A stretch of 64,000 nt of DNA, taken from positions 90,276,696-90,340,695 of the forward strand of contig OX638132.1 in assembly GCA_951804985.1 (NCBI GenBank), written 5' to 3'. The notes below the pieces were generated by a model. That model was not told the origin of the DNA, did no database searches, and was given only the letters and a program-made list of their open reading frames with translations. Of this stretch, positions 21,040 through 33,160 are shown piece after piece. Numbering within the stretch: the first letter of the stretch is position 1; each line of letters starts with the position of its first letter. This DNA comes from Dryomyza anilis (Eukaryota > Arthropoda > Insecta > Diptera > Dryomyzidae). Position numbers and translations under genes: made by a program.

Positions 21040-21943
21040 AATTAGTTGGGAAGGTTAGAAATTTTAAAGTACACCCAGAAAAAAATTCTATATAAATAAC
21101 AGTTTTTTACTATTAAAAATGGTCAATAGGATATATTATTATTTCAATCGGAAAATACCATTAAATAATAGAAAATACCATGACATTGCCATTGAGTTTA
21201 TATGAAAAGATTTATTTTTTGTATACTATTAAATCAATAATTGTCCTATTGACCAATTTTAATGGGATTTGAGGGAATTTTTTTCTGGGTGTAGGGACAT
21301 TTTATAGTAGGTGTTATTATAATAGTTAGGATTATCAAAATTATAGTCGGTCTAAGCCGACCCCACACATATGTGTGGTTACCATTCAAAGTTGTATATA
21401 AGTCACCAGGGTATACGAATCCTGAAAATAACTACAAACTTTCAATCGCTGAAGAATTTCCATTCATTTGATATCCATATTTACATATGGGTAGGTCCAC
21501 AGATTTTCGATTTTTTTTGGGAACCAAAAGTCGTTTGGCGGGAGAGCATTATTTGTATGTATTTGAACATGAAGTCAATATATATTTGACCAAAAAAAGT
21601 TTATCTGAACACGTATACAGTAAAATTCACCAGTAGATATGTTTTATATGATAAATTTGAACATAACTGGTCGGTTCACAGGTCATAATGGACTGATCAT
21701 GCCCATTTTCACTGACAGACAACGTAGATATATAAGTAATCTAAATTAGAAGTTTCGTTTATTTAGCTCTTCTAGTTTTTCTGTAACAGACAGACAGACG
21801 GACATCGCTAAATCGACTCAGGAGGTCATGCTGATCAAGAATATATATATATATACTTTTCCATACCGGAGATGCTTCCTTCTGGGTGTTACAAACGGCG
21901 TACCAAACTGAATATACCCTTTCACTCTTAGTGTAGGGTATAA
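21040..21943 (+). mobile_element. GGGTATAA-family element carrying an M4 MITE
   Basis: Starts TTAGTTGGGAAGGTTAGAAA, is interrupted at 21070-21293 by the M4 MITE, then continues with AGGTGTTATTATAATAGTTA, the hairpin AGTCGGTCTAAGCCGAC, the shared interior and the end CTTAGTGTAGGGTATAA. The left terminal ATACCCTACAC is partly lost (CCCACACATATGTG). Confidence 0.8.
21070..21293 (+). mobile_element. MITE family M4, complete copy nested in a GGGTATAA element
   Basis: TA|CACCCAGAAAAAAATTCTA at the left and TTTTTTTCTGGGTG|TA at the right. The host repeat reads AAATTTTAAAGTA before and TAGGGACATTTTATAG after. The empty site AAATTTTAAAGTAGCGACAT is present in the sister repeat near 46752, so the insertion duplicated a TA. 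Confidence 0.9.
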
Positions 21944-22651
21944 TTAGGTACATATCCACATTCGTACATATGGGTACTCAACTCTGAAAAGAAATTCTTT
22001 CAATATTAAAAGTTTACATTTATTTTCATAATTGGTAAGCCTTGTGGATTGATTCTAGACATTTACATAAAAACTCTCAAATCTTTGAAGTAACTGTGGA
22101 TTTGGAATCTTAAATATTTGAGTATAAATATCTAAAAAGAAAATTCTATTCGGTTAACGATAACATATAAAAAAATACTCATAAAATTACGTTACTAAAC
22201 AACTTTTAAATTTAGCAATTTTTCATGTTCTTTGTGTAAACAAATTGAATAGTTTGAAAGAAATACAGATACAAAATATTATTTTTTGTGTTTTGCAAAA
22301 ACCTTAATTAATATTTCTAAAGCTTAAAAATAAGCATTGAAATTAAAATTAGGAACAAATTTTGATGGTGTCTTATCGTCACGTACGTAACCAAAAATAT
22401 ACATTTATTATCATATCCAACTTACAACATTTTTTAAGGAGTTGAATCCTCTGTTTCTGGAGCAGAATTTCCTCGACATTTTCAAAAATTAAACGTCGAT
22501 TTCTTAGTAATTTCAGAAATTTTTTGACAGCTAATTTATTTCTGTCAACTCCGAAACTTTTAATACCAAAAGTTCTGAGATAATTTAAATAATCATAGTG
22601 ATAATTTCTATACGGAACTTTTTGTGCCGTCTGTGATTTATTATGAAAATA

Positions 22652-22984
22652 AAGGGTTTTTCAACAGGAACGCTACAAAAGTCGAGCGACAAGGACAGCA
22701 AACGACGCCATATTTTTTGCCGCTCTTTTGACATTTCTCTTCAGTAAGGTTTGCCATTTTATGATGGAAAGACATACGAATTCGAATTTCGGTAGTAAAT
22801 TTCAATAATTTCGACTCGTTGTTGGCTCGTATATCTTTCCATCATGAAATGGAAAACCTTACTGAAGAGAAATGTAAAAGAGCGGCAAGAAATATGGCGT
22901 CGTTTGCTGTCCCTGTCGCTCTACTTTTGTAGCGTCCCTGTTGAAAAACCCTTGACAAAAACTTTTGTAGCGCTCTTATCCTTT
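22652..22984. mobile_element. MITE family M1, complete foldback copy
   Basis: Begins AAGGGTTTTTCAACAGGAAC after a TA, folds back around 22795, and its right arm ends TTGTAGCGCTCTTATCCTTTA. The order of arms matches 6614-6954; here the duplicated end lies on the right side (GAAAAACCCTTGACAAAAAC). Confidence 0.8.
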
Positions 22985-23074
22985 ATAAAAATATTGCACA
23001 TGATTTCAGCAATTTTATTAAATAATTCAAAATATATTTTGTACGCAATATTCGTTAATTCTTTGGAATTTCCG

Positions 23075-23336
23075 TATCGTCGTTGTAGATCGAAAAGTCA
23101 CCAAATACATCTTCGAAATGCCAAATATTCATTTAGAAAAATCTTAATAAATTTGTCAATTTTTGATCGATGATCTCAATTTTTTTTACCACATGATAAG
23201 AAAATATAAATCTATTAGTAGATTGTTCAACTTTAAAAATGCATCAATTACTTTTTATAATATTAATCAACAAACTCGAAAATTAAATATTTCATAAAAC
23301 TGTATTTGGTGACTTTTCCTTCTACAACGCCGATAT
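23075..23336. mobile_element. MITE family M2, complete copy (about 262 bp)
   Basis: TATCGTCGTTGTAGATCGAA at the left is matched by TTCTACAACGCCGATA at the right. The arms extend about 36 bases to CACCAAATACA. Interior as in 27158-27413. Confidence 0.8.
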
Positions 23337-23528
23337 GAACCTCTACATTAACTTCCGGTTTTGTTTCGTCCGGAACTACCATTATTTAATTTATATCTTT
23401 TGATCTATACAATTCTCTAATTGCAGATAATTAATCCTATTTAAATACTACTTGCACAAAGAAATATTAAGTAAACTCATTAATTTTACTTTGAGATATT
23501 AAAGTTTTAAGCGTACGAACCCCTGGAA

Positions 23529-23985
23529 ATGCTTCAAAATCTTCTTTGGAGTTCCTGGATTGAATCCAACAACGTGCATATTTCATCCTCTATTGGTTCT
23601 CTTGAGCACGGTAGGACCGTAGGGTGTGTAAGTCTGTTCTATAGGTATTACAATGGTAAGTGTTCGAGGGAAATACATGGCCTGATTCCACCAGGTCGTG
23701 TGTCCTTTCGTTCTACTCGGGCATCGAACCAAGCCCACCCCTTCGTAGTTCACTCGGCTCTCAACAGAACCACGCATTACCGAGAGAATTCGTTCTTCAG
23801 TCGCACGATACGTTTGTGGAACAATCTTCCCCGACATTTTTGATATTGGCAAGTTCAAAACAAACATTCACCGACACTACTCCATCTTTCCCCCCGCCAT
23901 TTAACCTATCATCCCTTCTTACGATCAACACTGTGCATTGCATGACTAGGAGGCATCCCCTGAGCGTTGGTTAATTTGTAAAAAA
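23529..23985 (+). mobile_element. LINE 3' end: reverse transcriptase C-terminus
   Basis: The frame from 23583 reads through GRVSFRSTRASNQAHPFVVH, RTTHYRENSFFSRTIRLWNN and LP, the RST/RxxxYxxSF/RLWNxLP pattern at the C-terminus of CR1/Jockey-group LINE reverse transcriptases. It is then frameshifted and continues in another frame with DIGKFKTNIHRHYSIF and a stop. A short A-rich tail follows (about 23975-23990). The 5' part is absent, as expected for 5'-truncated retrotransposition. Confidence 0.75.
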
Positions 23986-24418
23986 AAAATATGGGTACTC
24001 AATTAAAAGAAAAAATTTCAGTTTTGGCAGTTTTTTTTTAGTTTTGGATTTTTTTTTTGTAATGGTCTACTTAACGACATTTTTTTCTTATGTCTAAAAA
24101 ATAATAATTTAAATTTACATCTATAATTATTTATAAGTAATAGTAACTATTTTTCAATTTTAATTTATATTTATTTATGACTTTTATTTATATATTTAAA
24201 ATTTAATTATTAAAAGTATTTTAAAAGTTTTCTAATGGTACTCTTAGCATTATTGTTGCATTATTCCTACACAATAACTTATTTTACATAAGAAATTGTA
24301 AATAATAATTATACTCGGTCACTGTTTCAAAGTGTGTACTAAGTCTATTTATCTTATCGTAATATAATACGTGAATGTGCAAAACTTATAACGATGTGAT
24401 GATAAGTGCAAAAATTGG

Positions 24419-24426
24419 TATAAAAG
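24419..24426 (+). promoter_or_regulatory. TATA box of the lectin gene
   Basis: TATAAAAG, with an insect initiator TCAGTT at 24450-24455. The spacing from the TATA start to the initiator A is 33 bases, as expected for arthropod core promoters. The predicted 5' UTR is about 47 bases. Confidence 0.7.
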
Positions 24427-24498
24427 TAAAATTTATTTAAAACTCAAATTCAGTTCAGGTTCATCTCAATAGAACTGTCAACAATTAAGTAAATCATA

Positions 24499-25154
24499 AT
24501 GAAAACCTATCTATTTTTAATTATAATAGTTGCAACCGGATGCAATACATATCCATCTACGCGAACGGAGGTATTTGATGGTAACTGAAATACCTTTGGT
24601 GGTTATTGTTTAAATTTAGTAAATTTGAATTATTTCGCAGAAGTACCAGACACATATAATGAAACCGATCTTATGAAACCTTTTATAAAAGTTGGCAATA
24701 AATATTATAAAGTGATGAACGATAAAAAGGTAAAATTTGTATTTCTTTGAAACTTCATTCATTTATTTCATGCATTCAGTTAAATTGGTTTGGAGCTGCA
24801 CATTATTGCATATCAATCAATGCTCAATTGATTTCAATTGAATCGGAGGAAGAGATGCACGCTCTCACTGCATATCTTATGCCCTTGAGAGATAAAGATC
24901 CTTATTTGGAATTTTGGACTTCTGCAAACGATCTAGAAAAGTATCGTTCATTTATGAATTTGGGTACTGGAAAAGAGATGACTTACAGCAATTGGCTTCC
25001 TGGTGAACCCAACAACGCAGAAAATGTGGAATTTTGTGTACAACTCAAATATTCAAATGATAAACTTGGCATGAATGACGTTCAATGTTTATATAAATAT
25101 AATTTTATATGTGAAGCTAATAATCCGAAAACGATTGTAACAGTAGTTTACTAA
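24499..25154 (+). CDS. Secreted C-type lectin-domain protein
   Basis: Three exons, 24499-24580, 24641-24729 and 24780-25154, joined by small GT-AG introns (60 and 50 bases) with matching phases 1 and 0, give 181 residues. Residues 1-17 are a signal peptide (YLFLIIIVATG core). One C-type lectin domain fills about 48-170: the helix motif NWFGAAHYC with C67, then C143, C160 and C168, the four canonical cysteines. An EPN motif at 133-135 sits in the calcium-site loop and predicts mannose-type sugars; MND at 155-157 stands where WND is usual. Single-domain secreted lectins of this kind are common in flies (immunity, gut, accessory glands); the role here is unknown. Reading straight through exon 1 hits a stop, so the splicing is required. 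It lies alone between Osiris genes B and C. Confidence 0.92.
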
Positions 25155-25177
25155 CATTTTTAAATAATATTCATTTA

Positions 25178-25363
25178 AGGGTGTGTGCAAGTTCGACTAA
25201 TTGGCTGACTAAACTAAATTGTACGAGTTTTTATTTTTTAATAAATAGTTTATCATATGTCTGTTTGCTGTTTCAATTTAGTTTGTTCGAAAATTTCTTA
25301 AGTCGCTGCATTACCGACAAAATTTAGTTTAGTCAGCAATTTAGGCGAACTCGCACACACCCT
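25178..25363. mobile_element. MITE family M6 just after the lectin stop codon
   Basis: AGGGTGTGTGCAAGTTCGAC at the left and its near-inverse GGCGAACTCGCACACACCCT at the right. The arms continue to about 43 bases (GGCTGACTAAACTAAATT against AATTTAGTTTAGTCAG). It starts 24 bases after the lectin stop codon, so it is probably inside the 3' UTR. An AATAAA follows at 25414-25419. Confidence 0.85.
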
Positions 25364-25413
25364 AAATATTCGTTGAAAATTTTACTGACTATTTAAAATT
25401 TTATAAATGATCA

Positions 25414-25419
25414 AATAAA
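25414..25419 (+). promoter_or_regulatory. Candidate poly(A) signal of the lectin gene
   Basis: First AATAAA after the stop codon, beyond the M6 MITE, in TCAAATAAAAAAAA. If used, the mature 3' UTR would carry the whole MITE. Confidence 0.4.
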
Positions 25420-25639
25420 AAAAAAAATTAACAACTGTTGTATATTTTTATTATCTATCGGTTTTTGGGTTGGTGTCTAACAATGTCAAATTATTCATAC
25501 ATATTTACATGTTTGATAATTTATTTGATTAATTTGCATTTCATTTATAAATTTCAGAACTGAAAAAACACATTACACAATAAAAAATTAGAGTTATTGG
25601 TGTCTCGAACTTTAAATGTTTTAAAACCAAAGCATCTTG

Positions 25640-27010
25640 GTTGAGTTTATAATGAGGTTAAGTAATTTTTCCAAATTCACATTTATGCTTTCAAACATAT
25701 TTTCAAACATTCCATACGTTTAAATAAAAAAAAAGCAGCAAAACTCTTTGTACTTCTTAAATATGACATATATCCCAAACAAAGTTTATCAAGCATTACA
25801 TATATCTTTGAAGCTTTATGGAAAGAAAAGTAATATTGCATTTCTAAACATTATTATAATAAAAGCCAAACATATTTTGGTTTTTGTTCAAACATATTAA
25901 TGTTCAGAATGTATAATTTTTGAGGTTCTTGCAAACAGATATATGTTTAAATGTGAAAAATATTTTATTTACATGTAAACATATTTATGTTTACATTTCA
26001 TATTAATGTAAAAAAAATTACATTAAGTACTACTATTTTTTATACACAATATTAAATTATAAATTTTATTTTATTTATATTATATAATTATAAACATAAA
26101 CACTTAATAATTTTATTTCCTTTCTATTATTTCTGTTTTGAGCTCATTGAATTACGGATGAATTGAATATTTCACAACCAGCCACCATCTGGTATTAACA
26201 GTAATTGGCGGTACTTAAAGAAATTCTTCCACCAAAAAGAACTTTTGAACTATATGAAAAGTATTAATGTAAGTGTTACTGAGTGCTAAAAGTAGGAAGC
26301 TTTGTTATTAAATTGTGATATCGTAATGCCAAACATATATATTAAAATAATGCTATTATTTTTCAATACGTTGTTACCAAGTAACAATCACGAATAACCA
26401 AATACATATAATTCATAGAACCTTTTATTGAAGTTGGGTGTGTTTAATAGCGGAATTATCAAACATACATATATTAATATCTGATGAAAAATATATATTA
26501 CTACAGAAACATTAATATAGTAAATTAATGTAAATCCGCGATTAAAGCAATTTATGTTTAAATATCGTATAATAATATTTCAATCCGAACAAAATAATTG
26601 TACAATTCAATTATAATGTAATTAGATTTTACTTCTAATATTTATATGGTGATTAGGAATTACGTTATAATTACATTCAAGCATATTCAAACAAATCTTT
26701 TCTATCCCTGTAATTACAAAATGTTTAATTGTGTTATTTTTAATAGAGTCACAGCAAACATTCTGACTTGCAATATATTTGCAGCAAAACTATTGGCTTA
26801 TTTTGACATTGGGCTAATGTAAAACCAGTAAAGAAGGTGAAATATTGAAGTAGGATTATTGCGTTAGTTCGTGTGATGAACTTAGTAATAATTATGAAAG
26901 TTATAACATCTTGAAACATATTTATGTTTAAAAAGAGACCCAATACATACTTCACACGATGACAAATGTCATTTTCGTCACGACAACTTAACGAATGCAA
27001 CACAAACGTT
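25640..27010. mobile_element. Diverged repeat R9, copy 1
   Basis: Shares long ordered similarity with 30890-33160: GTGAGTGTTACTGAGTG-like, TAAAAGTAGG, CCAAACATA repeats, ACCAAATACATATAATTCA, and an end with ATACATACTTCA. AAACATATTTATGTTTA words recur. Likely two old copies of one transposon, without an intact gene. Confidence 0.5.
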
Positions 27011-27157
27011 GCGAACATACTTTTATTTAAATTTAGTTTTAAATTTCTGTTTGAAACTTACAAGCATTACTTTATTTAAATGCCATGCAAATGTTATGTT
27101 TGTTTTGGTAAGATTTACAAATTCTTTTGGACAATATAGTAATGTTTACACATCATT

Positions 27158-27413
27158 ATATCGTCGTTGTAGAACGAAAAGACACCAAATGAATATTTTG
27201 CCAAATATTCATTACAAAAATCTTTATAAATCTGTCAATTTTTAATCGATGATCTCAATTTTTTTACCACATGATAAGAAAATGAGAACTTATCAATTGA
27301 TATTTCGACTTTAAAAATGAATCAATTACTTTTTATAATATTTATCAACAACTCGTAAATTAAGTTTTTCATAAAAATATGTTTGGTGACTTTTAGTTCT
27401 ACAACGACGATAT
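27158..27413. mobile_element. MITE family M2, complete copy
   Basis: ATATCGTCGTTGTAGAACGA at the left, inverted at the right as TTCTACAACGACGATAT. The interior matches 23075-23336 (GTCAATTTTTAATCGATGA, CCACATGATAAGAAAAT). Confidence 0.85.
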
Positions 27414-27478
27414 GTTGTTACAATCTAAAAAAACATTTAATCTATGTTCATCAAAATGTATTTACACTTTATTCCTAA

Positions 27479-29135
27479 TAGACATCAGAACAAATGCATT
27501 TGAAACCCCCTTTATTTCCCAATAATCCACTCATTTTATTTTAAAACATTTACTGTCGTCGACTCTAAGCTTGAAAAGCAAATGATTGTGTTGCTCACAA
27601 CAACAAAGCACAAGTACTGTCAAAACAAAACACAAACAAAACGTAGTTGTAGTAAAAAGGTCTATAATGTTGTGCAATAAAATTGCAAAAAATGCAAACT
27701 GCTAATGACACTGACGGTGCTTTTTATATGTTTTTGAAATGTTTTGAAAAAAAAATGGTTTGACACTATTTGCAACCAAGTAAACAAGACTATTATACTG
27801 TCGACTGAGATTGTAAAAAGCACTAAATACTGTAGAGTGCTGCAGTGCATATTCGAGTCCTGCCAAAACAAAACACAAACCCAAACAAGACGTAGTTGTA
27901 GTAAAGAGGTCTATAATGATGTGCAATAAAAATTTAAATACTGAAATAAACTGCTAATGACACTGACGGTACATTTTACATGTTGTTGAAATGTTTTGAC
28001 ACTACTTGAGACCAATGAAACAAATACTGCAATGTAGTGTAGAGACTATAATACTGTCGACTGACTATGTAAAAAGCACTAAATACTGTAGAGTGCTGCA
28101 GTGCATATTCGAGTCCTGCAAAAATAAAACACAAACCCAAACAAGACGTAGTTGTAGTAAAGAGGTCTATTATGATGTGCAATAAAAATGTAAATACTGA
28201 AATAAACTGATAATGACACTGACGGTGCATTTTACCTGTTGTTGAAATGTTTTGAAAAAAAAATGTCTTGACACTACTTGACACCAATGAAACAAATACT
28301 GCAATGAAGTGTAGTCACTGGAGAGTCTATAATACTGTCGACTGGCATTGCAAAAAGCACTAAATACTGTAGAGTGCAGTAGTGCATATTCGAGTATATT
28401 TGTGCATATTTCAAAAAAATGGTTTGACACTACTTGACACCAATGAAACAAATACTGCAATGTAGTGTAGAGACTATAATACTGTCGACTGGCATTGTAA
28501 AAAGCACTAAATACTGTAGAGTGCTGCAGTGCATATTCGAGTCCTGCAAAAACAAAACACAAACCCAAACAAGACGTAGTTGTAGTAAAGAGGTCTATTA
28601 TGATGTGCAATAAAAATTTAAATACTGAAATAAACTGCTAATGACACTGACGGTGCATTTTACCTGTTGTTGAAATGTTTTGAAAAAAATAAATGTCTTG
28701 ACACTACTTGACACCAATGAAACAATGAAGTGTAGTCACTGAAGAGACTATAATACTGTCGACTGGCATTGCAAAAGGCACTCAATACTGTAGAGTGCAG
28801 TAGTGCATATTCGAGTACATTTGTGCATATTTCAAAAAAAATGGTTTGACACTACTTGACACCAATGAAACAAATACTGCAATGTAGTGTAGAGACTATA
28901 ATACTGTCGACTGGCATTGCAAAAAGCACTCAATACTGTAGAGTGCAGTAGTGCATATTCGAGTATATTTGTGCATATTTCAAAAAAATGGTTTGACACT
29001 ACTTGACACCAATGAAACAAATACTGCAATGTAGTGTAGAGACTATAATACTGTCGACTGGCATTGCAAAAAGCACTCAATACTGTAGAGTGCAGTAGTG
29101 CATATTCGAGTACATATGTGCATATTTCAACAAAT
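27479..29135 (+). repeat. Tandem array derived from the TAGACATC element
   Basis: Starts TAGACATCAGAACAAATGCA, the end of the element at 21-1050. Units then repeat, each with ACTGTCGACTG, GCAAAAAGCACT, ATACTGTAGAGTGC and TAGTGCATATTCGAG. ACTGTCGACTG recurs near 27796, 28048, 28336, 28486, 28757, 28906 and 29051, so short (about 145-150) and long (about 250-285) periods are mixed. Both the terminal and subterminal parts of the transposon are amplified. Confidence 0.8.
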
Positions 29136-30889
29136 CATTTCTATACGTGAAATATGCTCAACTATCTTCTTTTTTGTTAGATGTTTAATTAATGATTGCT
29201 ATAAGTACACGTAATTTTAAAAGATGTTGGTAAGTTATTAAAAAGAATTATTAAATACATATGTATAAGCAAAACGAAAAAAATATATATTTATTAAAAA
29301 AAGATACACATATATTTGTTTTCATATGTTAAATAAATATTCTTTCGCACACCGACGATTTGTGGACATGTCAACATATGCGCACACAAAACCATGAATT
29401 AGTTTGTAGTCGGATTTACAAAAATAAAAATAAATAAAATGTTTTATTATTTTATGTGATTTATGAATTTCAATCGCAATATTGTGCAGGATTTAAATAA
29501 TTCTGTTGTAGCATAAAAAAAAAATGCAGCAAACAGAATAAAACAAGTGAAAGCAAAATGGTAGGTGATATAAATACAAAAAAAAAGAAAGAAAATAGAA
29601 ATTTTATACCAATTATTATGCAATTTGTTAATGCATATCTAATAAACACTATGTGTTGTGTTGTGCTACTCAACAACCGATAAATATTTTAATGTCTGCC
29701 GATTTCTAACATGTTCCATGCAATTAACAATTAAAATGTGTTTGTGCTGCAAATAATTAAATGTTTTTCACATAATTTAAGTATATGAATTTATTTATTG
29801 TTTTAATGAATTTAATTTGTGGTTTTTATTTTTTAATTATTGTATTTGTAGTAATTTTCACTGACATAGTTTTGCCATTATTATTATTTTTTTTTTCATT
29901 TTTATTTTTTATTTTTCACTCTTAACACTTTTGATACACAGTTTGATTTTTTATTTAATGCATTATAGTGATCAATCGCATGTCTTTGCTATTATTTTGC
30001 TGTAAACAGACTTTTTTTTGAAATTTCTTAAGCATATCATTGCCTATTTGAATGGCGTTGTTTAAATGTGATTCTAATGTAATTGTTTTATTTTGTTTTC
30101 ACCACATTGTTGTGGTGGCTGCTCGTCTTTTTAATGATCACGCGTTGCAATTAACACCTTCAATTAATTGGATTTTCCTTTTATTTTGAATTTTATTGAT
30201 GTACAACGAATATATATATTTTTAAAATTATTATTATTTTTGTATTTTAAATTTAAATATTTTTTATTTTATAAATTTATTTATTTATTGTTGAATTTTG
30301 ATTGATTAATTTAATCATATATTTTTAAATTTATTTATTGATTAATTTATTGATTTATTTATTGATTTTTTTATTGATTTATTTGTTTCTTAGTTTGTCT
30401 TATTTTAATTCGCCTATATATAAAATTTATTCAAAATATTTTTTTATTTCAATTTTTTTTTCGATTTATTTTTGGCCTCTTTATTTTCGTATTTATTTTG
30501 GAACAACAATCCAAACAATAGCATCATCATCTCCCACATTGTGTCAACGACAACAGCGTCAATCAAATTCTGTATAGTCTACCTTTAGGCAAAAATATTA
30601 TTTTTATTCACCACAGCAACGAATGACACAAAACCCACGCTCTGCGAAAAGAATCAGATTGGGGTATTATTTTCTTATATTTAAAACTAATAGTAAAAAA
30701 AGGCAATGATAAAAAATAAAAAATATTTTTAAAAAATTCAAAATTTAACCCTTACGAAATAAAGCAAAATGTCATGGTCACTGTGAAACCATATCAGCAA
30801 AAGCTGATAACAGTCAGGGTTGAACATTTTTTAAAAATATTTATTTAATATTAAATTACAGACTCCAGAAATTGACTTAATAATGCGCG
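29136..30889. other. AT-rich DNA, no gene seen
   Basis: Dominated by TTTATT and ATTGATTTATTTATTG runs (30280-30480). A short less AT-rich patch at 30510-30570 has no supported frame. Confidence 0.5.
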
Positions 30890-33160
30890 TAAAAATTATA
30901 GTGTACCGCAGAGATATTTTGGAAAAATTAGTGAGATAGCGTAGGTATAAGGAAAAAATGCAAGACTCTTGTTCTCATTCTTGTTCTTGCAGTTTTTGCA
31001 AGAACAAGATCGACATTTCGATACAAGAGCAAGAAATACATTAAAATATATTGCAACGCAAAACATTATTATGATGATAGCCAAACATATTTTTGTTTTC
31101 GTTCAAACATATTTATGATTATTACAAACATATATACGTTTGAATGTGAAAAACATTTTATTTACATGTAAACATATTACATTTCATTTAGTTTTAATGT
31201 AAAAAAAAGTAAATTTAGTGCTTATAATTTACTTATCCTTTTTTTAAATTATTTTTTTTTTTCTATTATATAATTATAAACTCCAACTATTTATTATTTT
31301 ACTCTTTTGATTATTTTAAGATATTGTCTTAACATGCTCAAGGTCCAGTCGGTACAAATTGAGTGTTTTGTATCAACAAATAAAACAACAAACAGTTGGC
31401 AAAATGCTTTGAATAGTTTTAGAGGCAGCCAAGCCCCTACATCAGCGATCTTTCTCTGCAGATTCTACATTTCAAGGCGCTAAAGTTTTCCAAAAGTGGT
31501 ACTTAACACATTGCTCCACTAAAAAGACGTTCTGAATTTTGTGATAAGAGCATAAATGTGAGTGTTACTGAGTGTTAAAAGTAGGCAGAGTTGTTATTTC
31601 ATTGTGATTTCTTAAAGCCAAACATACATATACTTAAATTGTCAAACTAATTGTATTATTTTTAAATTCGTTGTCACCAAATACATATAATTCAAAGAAC
31701 TTGTTTTTGACGTTGGATGTGTTAAATAGCAGACATACATATATTAATATCTGATAAAAAATATATGTATATATATTTTACAGAAACAATAATATAGTAA
31801 ATTTCAAATAACGTTATAATTACATTCAAGTTTATTCAAACAAATCTTTTCTATCCATGCATGTATATTTTATTAGTGCAGTTTATTTAGTTAATATGGT
31901 CGAAAATAACAATAGAACGAAATGATATAAATAGATGAATATTGTTATTTAAAGATACAAAAACGCTGCGGAAGTCAATGGACAACCCCTACACCTCTAC
32001 AAGCTGAACTTCGAATATGATATATTTTTAATAGTACGTTCAACTTGTCATTGTAATGCACATTTGGAAAAAAAATCCAAATTTATGGCGAATAAAATCG
32101 ACATAAAATACCCATTTAAAACAGGTAATAAATCATAGCAAATACACGCTGCAAAGAAAAAAATAGCTCTCCCAAACATAATTTTGCAGACATTATCATA
32201 TATATTTGGAATTTTATGTAAACAAAATATATAATTGTCTGATAAATCATTTGTAAACAGGGTTGTCTGTCTTGAGACTTGAACTGTGTTGTAATGAGCT
32301 CTGATTTACATTATGATATCACGGAAACATTTTGATGTTGCCCCTTAAAATGGTATATGTTCTAATAGAAACATAATAATTATTACATACAAACAAAATA
32401 AATATTTGAACCGAAACATAAATATGTTTAAAATATTACATGATTTGGCACGACCTGTATATAAATATGTTTCCAGAGAAACATATCAATTGTTTCAGTT
32501 CAAAGAGTAGTATGTTTGCATAAAAACATAGATATCTAAATATGTGGAATGGAAAGGAATCCTGAAAATAAAAATAAAATATTGTTTTTTTTTTTATTAA
32601 TTTTTATTAAAAAATCATTAAACATGCACAGTAGGAATTAATTATATTTGAATTCATATACAATTTTTCAAATGCAAAAATAAATAATTGAATTAAAACT
32701 GCAAGTACAAGTCTCAGTACAGCACATAGCGTTGACAAGGTATTCGCGAAACCTGTGGAAAAAAAACCATGCCAAATACTGTTTGAAAATAGAAGCTCTA
32801 ATTTTTCTGTTGTGATTTTTTTGATGAAATATCCGTGTCGGCTTTTCACAATATTTTTAGAAAAACATTCAGGAACAATTAAATGATATACTGCACTATT
32901 AAATGATATTATTTGTTACTATTTGTACTTTTTGTACCACAATTTGTATATTTTTAAATTTACAAATGCCAACGTATTACCGATATGAATATGTTTTCTC
33001 AACAAACATCAAAGGACACGTATGCAGAAAATGGCGGTCACCGAGTGTAAACTTCGTGTACAAGAAGAATATTGCAAGAATACTTTTATTTATATCTAAT
33101 TTCATTTTTTTTTACTTTTCAAACATCAGTATGTTTAAAAGGACTAATACATACTTCAAA
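30890..33160. mobile_element. Diverged repeat R9, copy 2
   Basis: Same order of blocks as 25640-27010, including ATAAATGTGAGTGTTACTGA, AAAAGTAGGCAGAG, AATACATATAATTCAAAGAA and GTATGTTTAAAAGGAC near its right end, with extra material between. No intact frame. Confidence 0.5.

Noticed and set aside
22844..23173. 109-codon plus-strand frame
   Set aside because: It spans an M1 MITE and the start of an M2 MITE.
23583..23867. 94-codon minus-strand frame
   Set aside because: It is antisense to the LINE reverse-transcriptase frame.
28170..28610. 146-codon minus-strand frame with repeated peptide blocks, and its neighbours at 27.9-29.1 kb
   Set aside because: Repeats are those of the transposon-derived tandem array; no signal or domain, and the frame is a by-product of the period.
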